From Streptomyces sp. ADI95-17 (lineage in GTDB: Bacteria; Actinomycetota; Actinomycetes; Streptomycetales; Streptomycetaceae), in the NCBI RefSeq assembly GCF_003846175.1, contig NZ_ML123045.1, positions 632,577-693,524 of the forward strand: DNA of 60,948 nt, read 5' to 3'. Both the position numbers and the translations under genes were made by a program. Positions 43,330-51,147 of this stretch are shown piece after piece. Within the stretch, counting starts at the first letter, position 1. Each line of letters starts with the position of its first letter. Below the pieces are notes generated by a model, which was not told the DNA's origin, searched no databases, and saw only the letters and a program-made list of their open reading frames with translations.

Positions 43330-44322
43330 TCAGGGCAGCAGGACCGTCTGAGCGGCGAAGTTCAGGCCGGCCCCGAAACCGGCCAGCAGGGCCGTACTGC
43401 CCGCGGCCACCCGCCCCTCGGCCAGCAGGGTGTCCAGAGCGAGCGGTATCGAGGCGGCCGAGGTGTTGCCGGACCTGACCACATCGGTGGCCAGCACGGT
43501 GTCCTCGCCCAGGCCGAGCCGCTCGGCCATCAGCTCGGTCATCCGCAGGTTGGCCTGGTGCGGCACGAACGCGGCCAGGTCGGCCGGTGCCAGACCCGCC
43601 GCCGAGAGGGCCCGGCCCGCGGCCGGCGCCACCTCCTCCATGGCCCAGCGGAAGACCCTCCGGCCGTCCATGCGCATCCAGGGGCGCGGACCCTTCCCGG
43701 CCCAGGGCCCGGTCATCCGAAGGGCGTTGCCGTACGCGCCGTACGCCCGGCGCACCACGGGACCGATGCCCGGTTCCCGCGCCGATCCGACCACCACGGC
43801 GCCCGCCCCGTCCGCGAACAGGAACGCGATCGTGCGGTCGGTGGGTTCCACGATGTCGGTCATCCGCTCGGCACCGATCACCAGGACCCGCTCGGCATCG
43901 CGGACCCGTACGGTGTCGGAGGCGAGCGCGAGGGCGTGGCAGAAGCCCGCGCAGGCCCCCGACAGATCGAGGCCCGCGGCCCGGTCGGCCCCGAGTTCGT
44001 GGGCCACGCGGACCGCGAGCGGCGGTGTCTGGACCAGGTCGGACATGCTGGCGACCAGCACCAGGTCGATATCGGCCGGAGCAGTGCCGGCCCGCGCCAT
44101 GGCCTGTTCCGCGGCCGCCGCGGCCATCATCGTCAGCGTCTCGTCCTCGCCGGCGAAATGCCGCCGGACGATGCCGCTGCGGGTCTCGATCCACTCCTCC
44201 GTGGAATCGATCGACCGGCACATCTCGGCATTCGTCACCACCCGCCGCGGGCGGTAGCCCCCGACGCCGAGCAGGGCGCTGTGCCGGGGGGCGGACGCAA
44301 GGATCGTGGGTGCGGACGCCAT
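43330..44322 (-). CDS. 3-oxoacyl-ACP synthase III (KAS III, starter-unit priming)
   Basis: 330 residues from ATG 44322, AAGGAG upstream. FabH fold with the full triad: Cys124 in SGACAGFCHAL, His in PHQAN and Asn in SGNTSAAS. N-terminal GVGGYRPRRVVTN and SGIVRRHFA are normal. In type II clusters KAS III enzymes (ZhuH, BenQ, DpsC relatives) select and extend an unusual acyl-CoA starter. It ends the long minus-strand operon that begins at 50910 and is separated from the gene before it by a hairpin. Confidence 0.9.
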   Translation of the reverse strand: MASAPTILASAPRHSALLGVGGYRPRRVVTNAEMCRSIDSTEEWIETRSGIVRRHFAGEDETLTMMAAAAAEQAMARAGTAPADIDLVLVASMSDLVQTPPLAVRVAHELGADRAAGLDLSGACAGFCHALALASDTVRVRDAERVLVIGAERMTDIVEPTDRTIAFLFADGAGAVVVGSAREPGIGPVVRRAYGAYGNALRMTGPWAGKGPRPWMRMDGRRVFRWAMEEVAPAAGRALSAAGLAPADLAAFVPHQANLRMTELMAERLGLGEDTVLATDVVRSGNTSAASIPLALDTLLAEGRVAAGSTALLAGFGAGLNFAAQTVLLP

Positions 44323-44370
44323 CGTGCTCCTTCTCTCGGTACGCGTCGACGGGGGGAGTGCCCGGGACCC

Positions 44371-44400
44371 CCCGGGGCGGCCCCGCAGGGCCGCCCCGGG
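44371..44400 (-). terminator. Intercistronic hairpin before KAS III
   Basis: Perfect 13-bp arms 44371-44383 and 44388-44400, tetraloop, between the NmrA-like and KAS III genes of one operon. It may act as attenuator or mRNA-stabilising hairpin. Confidence 0.6.
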
Positions 44401-44418
44401 AGCACCTGACCGGTCCGG

Positions 44419-45261
44419 TCAGCGGAAGTCATCGGCGTGGTCGACGGCCCACTGCGCGTAGGGCCGGCCCGGCTTGCCGGTGAGCTGCTGCAACGCGTCC
44501 ACCACGGGCACCGGACGCTCGTTCCAGGTCACCAGGTAGGTGAGGAGCTGGTTGATGACCTCTTCGCGCCCGCCGCCCCAGCGGCTGAGCGTCTGCCGGT
44601 ACGTCTCCGGCTCGATCTCCTCGAACTCGATCTCACGGCCGATGGCCTTCCCGATCAGCGATACCTGCTCGCGCTGGGTGTTGGACTCGGGACCACTCAT
44701 CACATAGGCGGCACCGGCGTGCCCCTGCCGGGTCAGGGTCAGCGTGGCCACATCGGCGATGTCGTCCTCGTGCACCGCGGCGGCGTGCGACTGCGGGTAG
44801 GGCGCCCGCACGGTGTTGTCCGAGCGGATGAGGCGGGCCCACTGCAGTGTGTTCGTGGCGAACGTCCCCGCGCGCAGGAAGGACCACGGCAGCCGGGACT
44901 GGCCCAGTGCGCGCTCCACCGCGACGTGCAGCCGGGCGATGGGGTTGCTGTCGGCGTCCCGGAAGGTCAGCGACCTGGTGGAGAGCAGGGTCACATGGTC
45001 CACCCCGGCCAGCTCCATGGCCTCGATCTGCTGGTCGACCGTCGAGGGGTCGGCGTACAGGAACACCCGCTGTACGCCGCGCAGTGCCGCGCTCAGCGTC
45101 TGCGGCCTGGACAGATCCAGCTCCACGACCTCCGCGTCGCGGGACAGCGAGGTGTCCGTGGGGTCGCTGGTGCCCACCCGCACCCTCTCTCCCGCCGCGA
45201 GCAGCTTTCGCGTGACGCTGCGGCCGACATGTCCGCGGCCCCCGGTTACCAGAATGGTCAC
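44419..45261 (-). CDS. NmrA-like NAD(P)-binding oxidoreductase
   Basis: 280 residues from GTG 45261, GAGGAGA upstream. Atypical SDR: ILVTGGRGHVGRSVTRKLL dinucleotide site, VTLLSTRSLTF and WSFLRAGTFATNTLQWA. It lacks the classic YxxxK, as NmrA/azoreductase-like proteins do. Such genes occur in angucycline and anthracycline clusters as reductases of quinone or keto groups. Precise role unknown. Confidence 0.8.
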   Translation of the reverse strand: MTILVTGGRGHVGRSVTRKLLAAGERVRVGTSDPTDTSLSRDAEVVELDLSRPQTLSAALRGVQRVFLYADPSTVDQQIEAMELAGVDHVTLLSTRSLTFRDADSNPIARLHVAVERALGQSRLPWSFLRAGTFATNTLQWARLIRSDNTVRAPYPQSHAAAVHEDDIADVATLTLTRQGHAGAAYVMSGPESNTQREQVSLIGKAIGREIEFEEIEPETYRQTLSRWGGGREEVINQLLTYLVTWNERPVPVVDALQQLTGKPGRPYAQWAVDHADDFR

Positions 45262-45360
45262 AGTGTCTCCTCAGTAGTGCGGATCGGTAGTGCGTATCGG
45301 TGGTGCGGATCGCCTCGGGGTGCCGCCGGAACGTACGGACGGGCACGGTGTGGCGTCCGG

Positions 45361-45771
45361 TCAGTGCCTCGTCGTGCCGTGGGCGGAAGTGCGCCGCCAC
45401 TCCAGCACCCGTCGCTGCTCAAGGCCGTTCACCGGGACCGAGCCGTCCAGTGTCAGGCGGTCGCCTTCGAGACGCGCCCCGCGGGTCTGCTCGGTGCCGA
45501 CCCATGGGCGACGTGGCGTGATCTCGATGGCGTGCGTCACCCGGGACCCCGTCACCCGCCAGGTGCCCGTGTACCCCATGTAGTCGTTGCTCCCGGGGAC
45601 CGGGTCGGCGTCCGGCGCACGCATCATGTGCACCGACACACGCCCGTCCGCGGTGTAGATGAGGGTGCCGCGAGGGGCGGCGCCCAGCGGTCCTTCGGCG
45701 CGGGTGCCCGTGGCGTCGATGTCGTGGAAGGAATCGAGCGTCCACACACCGATGAGATCGGCGGGGTTCAC
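45361..45771 (-). CDS. Lipocalin-like domain protein
   Basis: 136 residues from GTG 45771, whose GTGA overlaps the monooxygenase stop. Begins NPADLIGVWTLDSFHD, then GTLIYTADGRVSVHMMR and YMGYTGTWRV: the lipocalin_5 pattern, a small beta-barrel. Relatives near aromatic polyketide genes may bind or cyclise intermediates, but no catalytic residues are known. Translational coupling suggests it works with the ACP-monooxygenase. Confidence 0.75.
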   Translation of the reverse strand: MNPADLIGVWTLDSFHDIDATGTRAEGPLGAAPRGTLIYTADGRVSVHMMRAPDADPVPGSNDYMGYTGTWRVTGSRVTHAIEITPRRPWVGTEQTRGARLEGDRLTLDGSVPVNGLEQRRVLEWRRTSAHGTTRH

Positions 45772-47561
45772 CGTCGGGCTCCGGCCGGAGCCGCGGGCGT
45801 ACCGGCGGGGGAGCGGCCGGTACCGAACCAGGTGCGCAGGGCCCGCACCAGCGGCCGGGCCCTCGGGGTGTCCCCGGTCGCCAGTGCCCAGGCGACATAG
45901 CCGTCGGGCCGGAGCAGGACCGCGGCCAGATCGTCGCGCCCGGTCTTCGCGGACACGATGTCCACCCGGTCCGCCCACCTCGCCCCGATGGTGCGCAGCG
46001 CGGCGCAGTCGGTGAAGTCGAGCAGCAGGCCCCTTCCCGAGGCGGGCTCCTGGCGGTCCGTCACTTCGTAGTCCGGCAGGAAGGTGCCGACCGCCGGGTG
46101 CCCATCCGTGCCGTACCCCTCGTCGGTTCCGCTGAGCAGGGCACCGACGAAGCGGCGCACGTCCGGCACGTCCATCATCCGGCCGACGAGGTCGCGCAGG
46201 GCGCTGCTGTGCGGATCGGGCCGCATCAGAGCCGTCTGGGCCCGGACGTTGGCCAGCAGCCGGGCACCCACCGGATGCCGTTCCGCGTGGTACGTGTCGA
46301 GCAGCCGGGGCGGTGCCCAGCCGTCGAGGGCGGCGGCGAGCTTCCAGCCGAGGTTGGCGGCGTCGGTGATGCCGGTGTTCAGGCCCTGACCGCCGAACGG
46401 GGCGTGCACATGGGCCGCGTCACCGGCCAGGAAGACCCGGCCCCTGCGGTACTCCGCCGCCTGGTACGCCATGTCGGTGAACCGGCCCCCGGCGGCCATC
46501 CGCGCGATCGGAACGCCGGTCCCCGTCACACGCCGGAGACTGTCCTGGAGTTCCCCGGACGTCAGCGGCCCGGCGTCCGGGGCCGGGGGCCCGTCGAACT
46601 CCAGGGTGGCGACCCGGTTGACGCCGAGACCCCACGCGACGAGCCCGCCGGAGGTGTGGCGGAAGCCGTGTTCGAGCGGTGGTTCGCCCTCGAACTCGAC
46701 GACCGACTGCCGGCCGGTCAGGGTCGCTTCGGTGCCGGTCAGCGGGATGCCGGCGAGCCTGCGCACCGTGCTGTCGCCGCCGTCGCAGCCGACCGCGTAG
46801 GCCGCGCGGAGGCGTCGCTCGCCGCCGGGTGCGGCCACAGTGACCCACACTCCCCGGTCGTCCTGCTCGATCGCGGTCACCTCGTGCTCCCACACCACGT
46901 CGACGCCGAGTGCGGCGACGTGCCGCAGCAGGATGTCGACGAGGGCCGGCTGCTCCACCCGCATCCGGCGCATCGAGGCGTCGGCATGCTCGACCTTCTC
47001 GATGCCGGCGAGATGCTCCTTCGGCAGGGCGTGCCCGACCGCGCCCGCGGCGCTGTCGGCCATCGCGCGGTAGCGCTCCACGGTCTCCCGCTCGGCCCGG
47101 TCCAGCTCGTCGGCCAGCCCGCGCCTGCGCAGCAGCGCCACCGCGAGCGGTCCGACCGAACCGGCCCTGACCATCGTCTCGGGGGTGGCCCGCCGTTCGA
47201 GCACGGTCACCCCGATGCCATGAGCGGCCAGTTCGCCCGCCAGCGCGAGGCCGACCGGGCCGGCCCCGACCACCACCACGGGCAGCCGCTCCTCGGCGTC
47301 GGTGTCCTCGTCGCCGCCGCTCTGCGCCTGGTTGAGCCGGTTCAGCAGCGCCAGCGGGGTGCCCAGGTCATGAACCTCCTCGTCGGATATGTGGATTCCG
47401 TGTTCCCGCCCGATCCGGGCCACCGATTCCAGTACCGCCAGAGAATCGAGACCCAGGGCGTCGAAGTCCGTGTCGAGTGCGTCGTTCCCGATGCCGACGA
47501 GTTCCTGATTGCCGGAGCAGTCGGCGAGAACGGTCAGCAGCTGATTCGGTCGGATGCTCAT
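45768..47561 (-). CDS. ACP-FAD monooxygenase fusion (acyl carrier protein + PHBH-type aromatic hydroxylase)
   Basis: 597 residues from ATG 47561 with AAGGAG at ideal spacing. Residues 1-80 are an acyl carrier protein: ALGLDSLAVLESVARI with the phosphopantetheine Ser40, and ISDEEVHDLGTPLALLNRL as helices III-IV. An acidic linker (81-92) leads to a group A flavin monooxygenase: VVVVGAGPVGLALAGELAAHG, a YAVGCDGGDSTVRRLAG motif and FLAGDAAHVHAPFGGQGLN, then the thioredoxin-like C-terminal domain (about 480-597). Typical polyketide hydroxylases lack a carrier domain. The fusion suggests hydroxylation of a tethered acyl chain, or a starter ACP tied to a tailoring enzyme. No stop or frameshift separates the parts. 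Confidence 0.88.
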   Translation of the reverse strand: MSIRPNQLLTVLADCSGNQELVGIGNDALDTDFDALGLDSLAVLESVARIGREHGIHISDEEVHDLGTPLALLNRLNQAQSGGDEDTDAEERLPVVVVGAGPVGLALAGELAAHGIGVTVLERRATPETMVRAGSVGPLAVALLRRRGLADELDRAERETVERYRAMADSAAGAVGHALPKEHLAGIEKVEHADASMRRMRVEQPALVDILLRHVAALGVDVVWEHEVTAIEQDDRGVWVTVAAPGGERRLRAAYAVGCDGGDSTVRRLAGIPLTGTEATLTGRQSVVEFEGEPPLEHGFRHTSGGLVAWGLGVNRVATLEFDGPPAPDAGPLTSGELQDSLRRVTGTGVPIARMAAGGRFTDMAYQAAEYRRGRVFLAGDAAHVHAPFGGQGLNTGITDAANLGWKLAAALDGWAPPRLLDTYHAERHPVGARLLANVRAQTALMRPDPHSSALRDLVGRMMDVPDVRRFVGALLSGTDEGYGTDGHPAVGTFLPDYEVTDRQEPASGRGLLLDFTDCAALRTIGARWADRVDIVSAKTGRDDLAAVLLRPDGYVAWALATGDTPRARPLVRALRTWFGTGRSPAGTPAAPAGARR

Positions 47562-47607
47562 CTCTTCTCCTTCCATGAGGCTGTGGTGCGGTGACGGCGC
47601 GGAGACA

Positions 47608-48207
47608 TCACACGCTGCGGACGACTTCTCGGTAGCCCAGGCGGGGCAGCCGGGCGGAGAAGGCGTCCGGGCCGGGGTAGCCGATGTTGACGATGCTGGT
47701 GACGAGCACCGGTTCGCCCGGGAAGAACTCCTTGTGGACGCCCTCGGGGTCGAAGCCTGCGATCGGCCCCGCCGCCAGGCCGCCCGCCCGGATCCCGATG
47801 ATGAAATAGCCCAGTTGCAGGGCCGTGTTGAACACCGCGGACTCACGGCGGGCGTTCTCGTCGGCATAGGCGTGCCGGGCGTTCGGGGCGTGCGGAAAGA
47901 GACGGGGCAGTGTGTCGGGGAAGCTCAGGTCCGCCGCCAGGACCGCGACCAGGGGGGCCGAGGCGACCTTGTCCCGGTTCCCCTCCAGGACGTGCTGCAG
48001 CAGCGCACGTCTCGACTCGTCGGAGCGGACCAGCACGACCCGCATGGGCTGCTGGTTCATCGAGGTCGGGCCCCACTTGACCAGGTCGTAGATCGCTTCG
48101 ATGTGCTCGTCGCCGATGTGGGTCGGGGCGAACGTGTTCGCGGTTCTCGCCTCCCGGAACAGCAGATCCTGTGCCGCTTCGTCCAGGGCCAACGGATGAC
48201 CGGCCAT
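47608..48207 (-). CDS. Nitroreductase-family FMN oxidoreductase (RutE/HadB-like)
   Basis: 199 residues from ATG 48207 with GGGAGGG upstream. DLVKWGPTSMNQQPMRVVLV is the FMN-binding start of the family, with GIRAGGLAAGPIAGFD at the re-face site. RutE-type enzymes reduce malonic semialdehyde; cluster homologues may reduce quinones or supply reduced flavin. It stands between the cyclase and ACP-monooxygenase genes and could support the flavin-dependent steps. Confidence 0.82.
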   Translation of the reverse strand: MAGHPLALDEAAQDLLFREARTANTFAPTHIGDEHIEAIYDLVKWGPTSMNQQPMRVVLVRSDESRRALLQHVLEGNRDKVASAPLVAVLAADLSFPDTLPRLFPHAPNARHAYADENARRESAVFNTALQLGYFIIGIRAGGLAAGPIAGFDPEGVHKEFFPGEPVLVTSIVNIGYPGPDAFSARLPRLGYREVVRSV

Positions 48208-48221
48208 GCCGTCCCTCCCGG

Positions 48222-48971
48222 TCACGCGTCGCAGATGGCCACGACACGGGTCCAGCCCGCGCCCGCACCGGTGACCGGGACCGGGAAGCACGCCACCATG
48301 TAGCCCGTGGGGCCCGGCAGATCGCCCAGGTGGGCCAGTTTCTCCAGCTGGAGGTAGGGGTGGGTGCGTCCGGCGACGTGCGCGGGCCAGAGCACCGAGC
48401 GGTCGCCGGTGCGCCGGTAGTCCTCGATCATGTGCGGAATCGGCCGGTCCAGGCCCCAGGCGTCGATCCCGATCACCTTCACACCGTGCTCGGCCAGGAA
48501 GACGGTGCCCTCGCCGGTCAGTCCCGCGAACGTGGTCAGGTAGTCGCTGCTTCCCCACAGGGCGTCCGCGCCGGTCCACAGCAGCACGATGTCGCCGGCG
48601 ACCGGTACGTGCCCGATGCGGCTGAACTCCTCCTCCAGCATCGTCACGGTGATGCCCTGCCCGGGCGGGACGTCACGGAAGTCGAGCCGTACGCCGGGTC
48701 CGTAGCACCACTCCAGCGGGACCTGGTCGATGCTCCTGGCCGGGGCGTCCCCGGTGAGCGGGCCGTAGTGCAGGGGCGCGTCCATGTGCGTGCCGGTGTG
48801 TGTGGTCAGGGTGACGGTCTCGTTGGAGATGGCCATCCCGCCGGGGAAGTCCTCCGGAGAGAGCCCCAGCACGGTGGCGCCCGCCACGTGGTCGAGCAGA
48901 TCGATCTTCACCGGCGTCGCTTCGCTGTCGGTCTGCTCGGTGGGCACGCTGAGGTCCACCAGCCGGGTCAT
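48222..48971 (-). CDS. Metal-dependent cyclase-family hydrolase (PF04199; late ring cyclase)
   Basis: 249 residues. The diagnostic HTGTHMDAPLHY motif holds His and Asp metal ligands, and GDIVLLWTGAD and GIDAWGLDRP follow the kynurenine formamidase fold. OxyN-like and related cyclases in type II PKS pathways close later rings. The start overlaps the Dabb-aromatase stop by 4 nt (ATGA), so stoichiometric synthesis with the aromatase is likely. Confidence 0.85.
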   Translation of the reverse strand: MTRLVDLSVPTEQTDSEATPVKIDLLDHVAGATVLGLSPEDFPGGMAISNETVTLTTHTGTHMDAPLHYGPLTGDAPARSIDQVPLEWCYGPGVRLDFRDVPPGQGITVTMLEEEFSRIGHVPVAGDIVLLWTGADALWGSSDYLTTFAGLTGEGTVFLAEHGVKVIGIDAWGLDRPIPHMIEDYRRTGDRSVLWPAHVAGRTHPYLQLEKLAHLGDLPGPTGYMVACFPVPVTGAGAGWTRVVAICDA

Positions 48972-49798
48972 CGGGTGCCGCCGTTGCCCGGTGCGGTGGC
49001 CTCCGCCGTCGTCTTGACCGCGCCGAGATCGGCGACGCTGTTGCGCTCCACCACGGCCCGCAGCGCGGCGTCGGCCTCCTGCGGGGTGAGCCTGCCCGCG
49101 ACCTTGCCGTCGACCGCCTCCCGGGCCCTGAACTCATGGGTCAGCACCAGCTGTGTGGTGTCGTCGCCCAGGGGCAGGGCCCGCCACTGGCCGCCCATGT
49201 GGCCGACGATCGGCGCGTGCTCCAGCTGCCGGTAGGTGATGACCCGGTTGTCGGCGTCTATGTCGCGCCGGGAGATCCAGGAGTTGGTCTCGCCGTTGAC
49301 GTCGACCACGAGCCTGGCGATCTGGTGCGTCGGCGACTCCTCCAGGAGCTTCACGTCCTGGGTGGGCGGGAAGATCCTGGCGTAGCCCTCGACATCGACC
49401 AGGATGTCCCAGACAACGGCCACGGGGGCGTGCACGGTGACGGTGTGCTCCGCGTGGTGCAGGGGGTTGTCCGCGGGGACGCCGGTCAGCGGCGGGTGGT
49501 TGGCGTAGGCGGCTTCGTAGCTGATCCTGGAGCGCCAGGAGGCGATGAACTCGTGCGTGGAGGTCAGCTCCGAGAACTTCCGCATCGTCTCGCTGTCCTC
49601 GCACACGATCTGGGCGATCGCGGAGCCGGTCATGCCGATCGCCTTCTCGTCCACGGGCAGCCACTCGTGGATCCGGTAGTCGAAGCCGACGGACAGCCCG
49701 GTGCTCCGGACCGTCTCACTGAGCTCCTTCAGGAACTGATCACGGTCCTCGGCCGAGACGGATTCGGCGAACTTGTAGATCAGGGTGTGGCAGATCAT
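48968..49798 (-). CDS. Dabb domain fused to TcmN-like SRPBCC aromatase/cyclase
   Basis: 276 residues from ATG 49798 with GAGGAG upstream. Residues 1-100 resemble the stress-responsive dimeric A/B barrel (MICHTLIYKF, FIASWRSRISYEAAY), a ferredoxin-like fold shared with polyketide cyclases such as TcmI. Residues 115-265 are a single START/SRPBCC domain (HHAEHTVTVHAPVAVVWDIL, VEGYARIFPPTQDVKLLEE, ISRRDIDADNRVITYRQLE), like the TcmN/WhiE aromatase that folds unreduced chains. One protein may thus perform two successive ring closures. The stand-alone forms are normally separate genes. Confidence 0.82.
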   Translation of the reverse strand: MICHTLIYKFAESVSAEDRDQFLKELSETVRSTGLSVGFDYRIHEWLPVDEKAIGMTGSAIAQIVCEDSETMRKFSELTSTHEFIASWRSRISYEAAYANHPPLTGVPADNPLHHAEHTVTVHAPVAVVWDILVDVEGYARIFPPTQDVKLLEESPTHQIARLVVDVNGETNSWISRRDIDADNRVITYRQLEHAPIVGHMGGQWRALPLGDDTTQLVLTHEFRAREAVDGKVAGRLTPQEADAALRAVVERNSVADLGAVKTTAEATAPGNGGTR

Positions 49799-50910
49799 CA
49801 GCTCTCCTCGTGGTCGGACAGGGATGCCCGGAAGGTGGTTGCGAACAGCGAGTTGCTCCGCGCGGCGTCGACGGCCGCGTGCGAGGACGCCGTCTGTACG
49901 TCGCGCCAGAGCCGCTGGACGGAGTCCTGAGCGGCGTGGGCGCGGCTTCCTCGGGCGCGGAAGAGACGGTCGGTGGCGGTGCGGGCCAGGTCCGCGGCGA
50001 GTGCGGCGTCCCGGCCGTTGCGCGCGGCGTCGATGCCGCCGACCGGGCCCGGGGCGTCGAGGCGCAGGCATGCCTGCTCGACGAGCAGGGCCGCGGTGTC
50101 GATCTCGGCCGCCGAGCGGGTCAGTACGGCGTCGCGGTCGGGGCCGGTGCGGGACTCGGCCCGTGCCCACAGGTCGAGGGCCGCCCGGGCGGCGCCCACG
50201 GCGGGGGCGGCGAACAGCGGTGGATGCGCGGCCGGCAGGGGAGCGGAGAGGGCGTCGTCGGGGCCGTCGGCGCGCCCTTGCCACACCAGGTCCCGGGGGG
50301 CCGAGAGATGGCCGGGGACGTACACCTCGTCGAGCACCACGCTGCGGCTTCCCGTACCCCGCATGCCGAGGGTGAACCAGGTGTCCTCGATACGGAACCG
50401 GCTCGCCGGAACGGCGCAGTAGTGCTGCGTCCCGTCCTCGGGCGCGGTCACGCACAGCAGTGCCCAGGCCGCGTGGTCGATGCCGGACAGCGAGAACCAC
50501 TGCCCCGACAGGACCCATCCGTCCGCGACCCGCCGTGCCGAGCCCCCCGGGTTCAGCGCGGCGGCGATCGGCACGTCGGCCGACTGCCCCCAGATGTCCT
50601 TCCGGCCGGCCCGCGGCAGCCGGCCGGCCAGCCGCGCAGACGTGGCCATGATCATGGCGGACCAGCCGGCCGCGGGGCAGCCCCGCGCGATGGTGCGCAC
50701 CGCCTCGGCCAGTGCGGTGAAGGAGCCCGCCGTACCGCCGTGGTCGGCCGGCACGAAGTGGCGGGCGAATCCGGCGTCCACCAGCGCGGCGGCGACGTCG
50801 GGGGCGAGGCGGCGTTCGTTGTCGGCGGTGGCGGCGTGTTGTGCCGCGAGTGCCGCCAGGTGCTCTGCGGTCAGGTCCGGGCCGGGTGTTGGGTGTGCGT
50901 GCGGGGCCAC
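49798..50910 (-). CDS. Acyl-CoA-dehydrogenase-like flavin-dependent monooxygenase (group D, HpaB/ActVA-ORF5 type)
   Basis: 370 residues from ATG 50910. The fold is that of acyl-CoA dehydrogenase (PADHGGTAGSFTALAEAVRTIARGC, WVLSGQWFSLSGIDHA, LGMRGTGSRSVVLDEVYVP), and the C-terminal helices match the two-component monooxygenases that use FMNH2 from a reductase. In polyketide pathways such enzymes hydroxylate aromatic rings. The nitroreductase in the same operon could supply reduced flavin. It is the first gene of the long minus operon; the stop overlaps the next start by one base. Confidence 0.8.
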   Translation of the reverse strand: MAPHAHPTPGPDLTAEHLAALAAQHAATADNERRLAPDVAAALVDAGFARHFVPADHGGTAGSFTALAEAVRTIARGCPAAGWSAMIMATSARLAGRLPRAGRKDIWGQSADVPIAAALNPGGSARRVADGWVLSGQWFSLSGIDHAAWALLCVTAPEDGTQHYCAVPASRFRIEDTWFTLGMRGTGSRSVVLDEVYVPGHLSAPRDLVWQGRADGPDDALSAPLPAAHPPLFAAPAVGAARAALDLWARAESRTGPDRDAVLTRSAAEIDTAALLVEQACLRLDAPGPVGGIDAARNGRDAALAADLARTATDRLFRARGSRAHAAQDSVQRLWRDVQTASSHAAVDAARSNSLFATTFRASLSDHEES

Positions 50911-50943
50911 TTCGGGAATCCTCCAGAACCGGGTGCGGTGTCA

Positions 50944-51106
50944 GAGGCTGTTGGGTGGCCTTCGATCGGAAAGCGGACGCGGTCTGGTGCGTGCGATTCC
51001 AAGGCGCCGGGATGTCCTCGTAGCGGAGCTACTAGGGCATTTCGGCAACGCCGGAAGCGTGCGTGCCAGGGCGTGGCCGCCCGATCAGAGGTCAGCCGAC
51101 AGCCTC
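50944..51106. mobile_element. 163-bp MITE-like element
   Basis: Ends are 11-bp inverted repeats: GAGGCTGTTGG (50944-50954) and CCGACAGCCTC (51096-51106), with one mismatch. The element is flanked by a TCA direct repeat (50941-50943, 51107-51109), the 3-bp duplication common for IS5-type insertion. It has no coding capacity and lies in the 237-nt gap between the glycosyltransferase stop and the monooxygenase start, so it may separate or alter their transcription. Confidence 0.65.
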
Positions 51107-51147
51107 TCAGGGCATGACGGGTGTGCCGCGGGGGTCTCCCGGACGGC

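Noticed and set aside
49785..50375. Plus-strand frames opposite the cluster operon (for example the Arg/Pro-rich ones at 49785-50375 and 41510-42004)
   Set aside because: Arg/Pro-rich antisense frames typical of high-GC DNA, without start signals or recognisable domains.
50841..51023. 60-residue plus-strand frame overlapping the MITE-like element
   Set aside because: It reads through the inverted terminal repeat and has no transposase motif; more likely a chance frame in a non-coding element.
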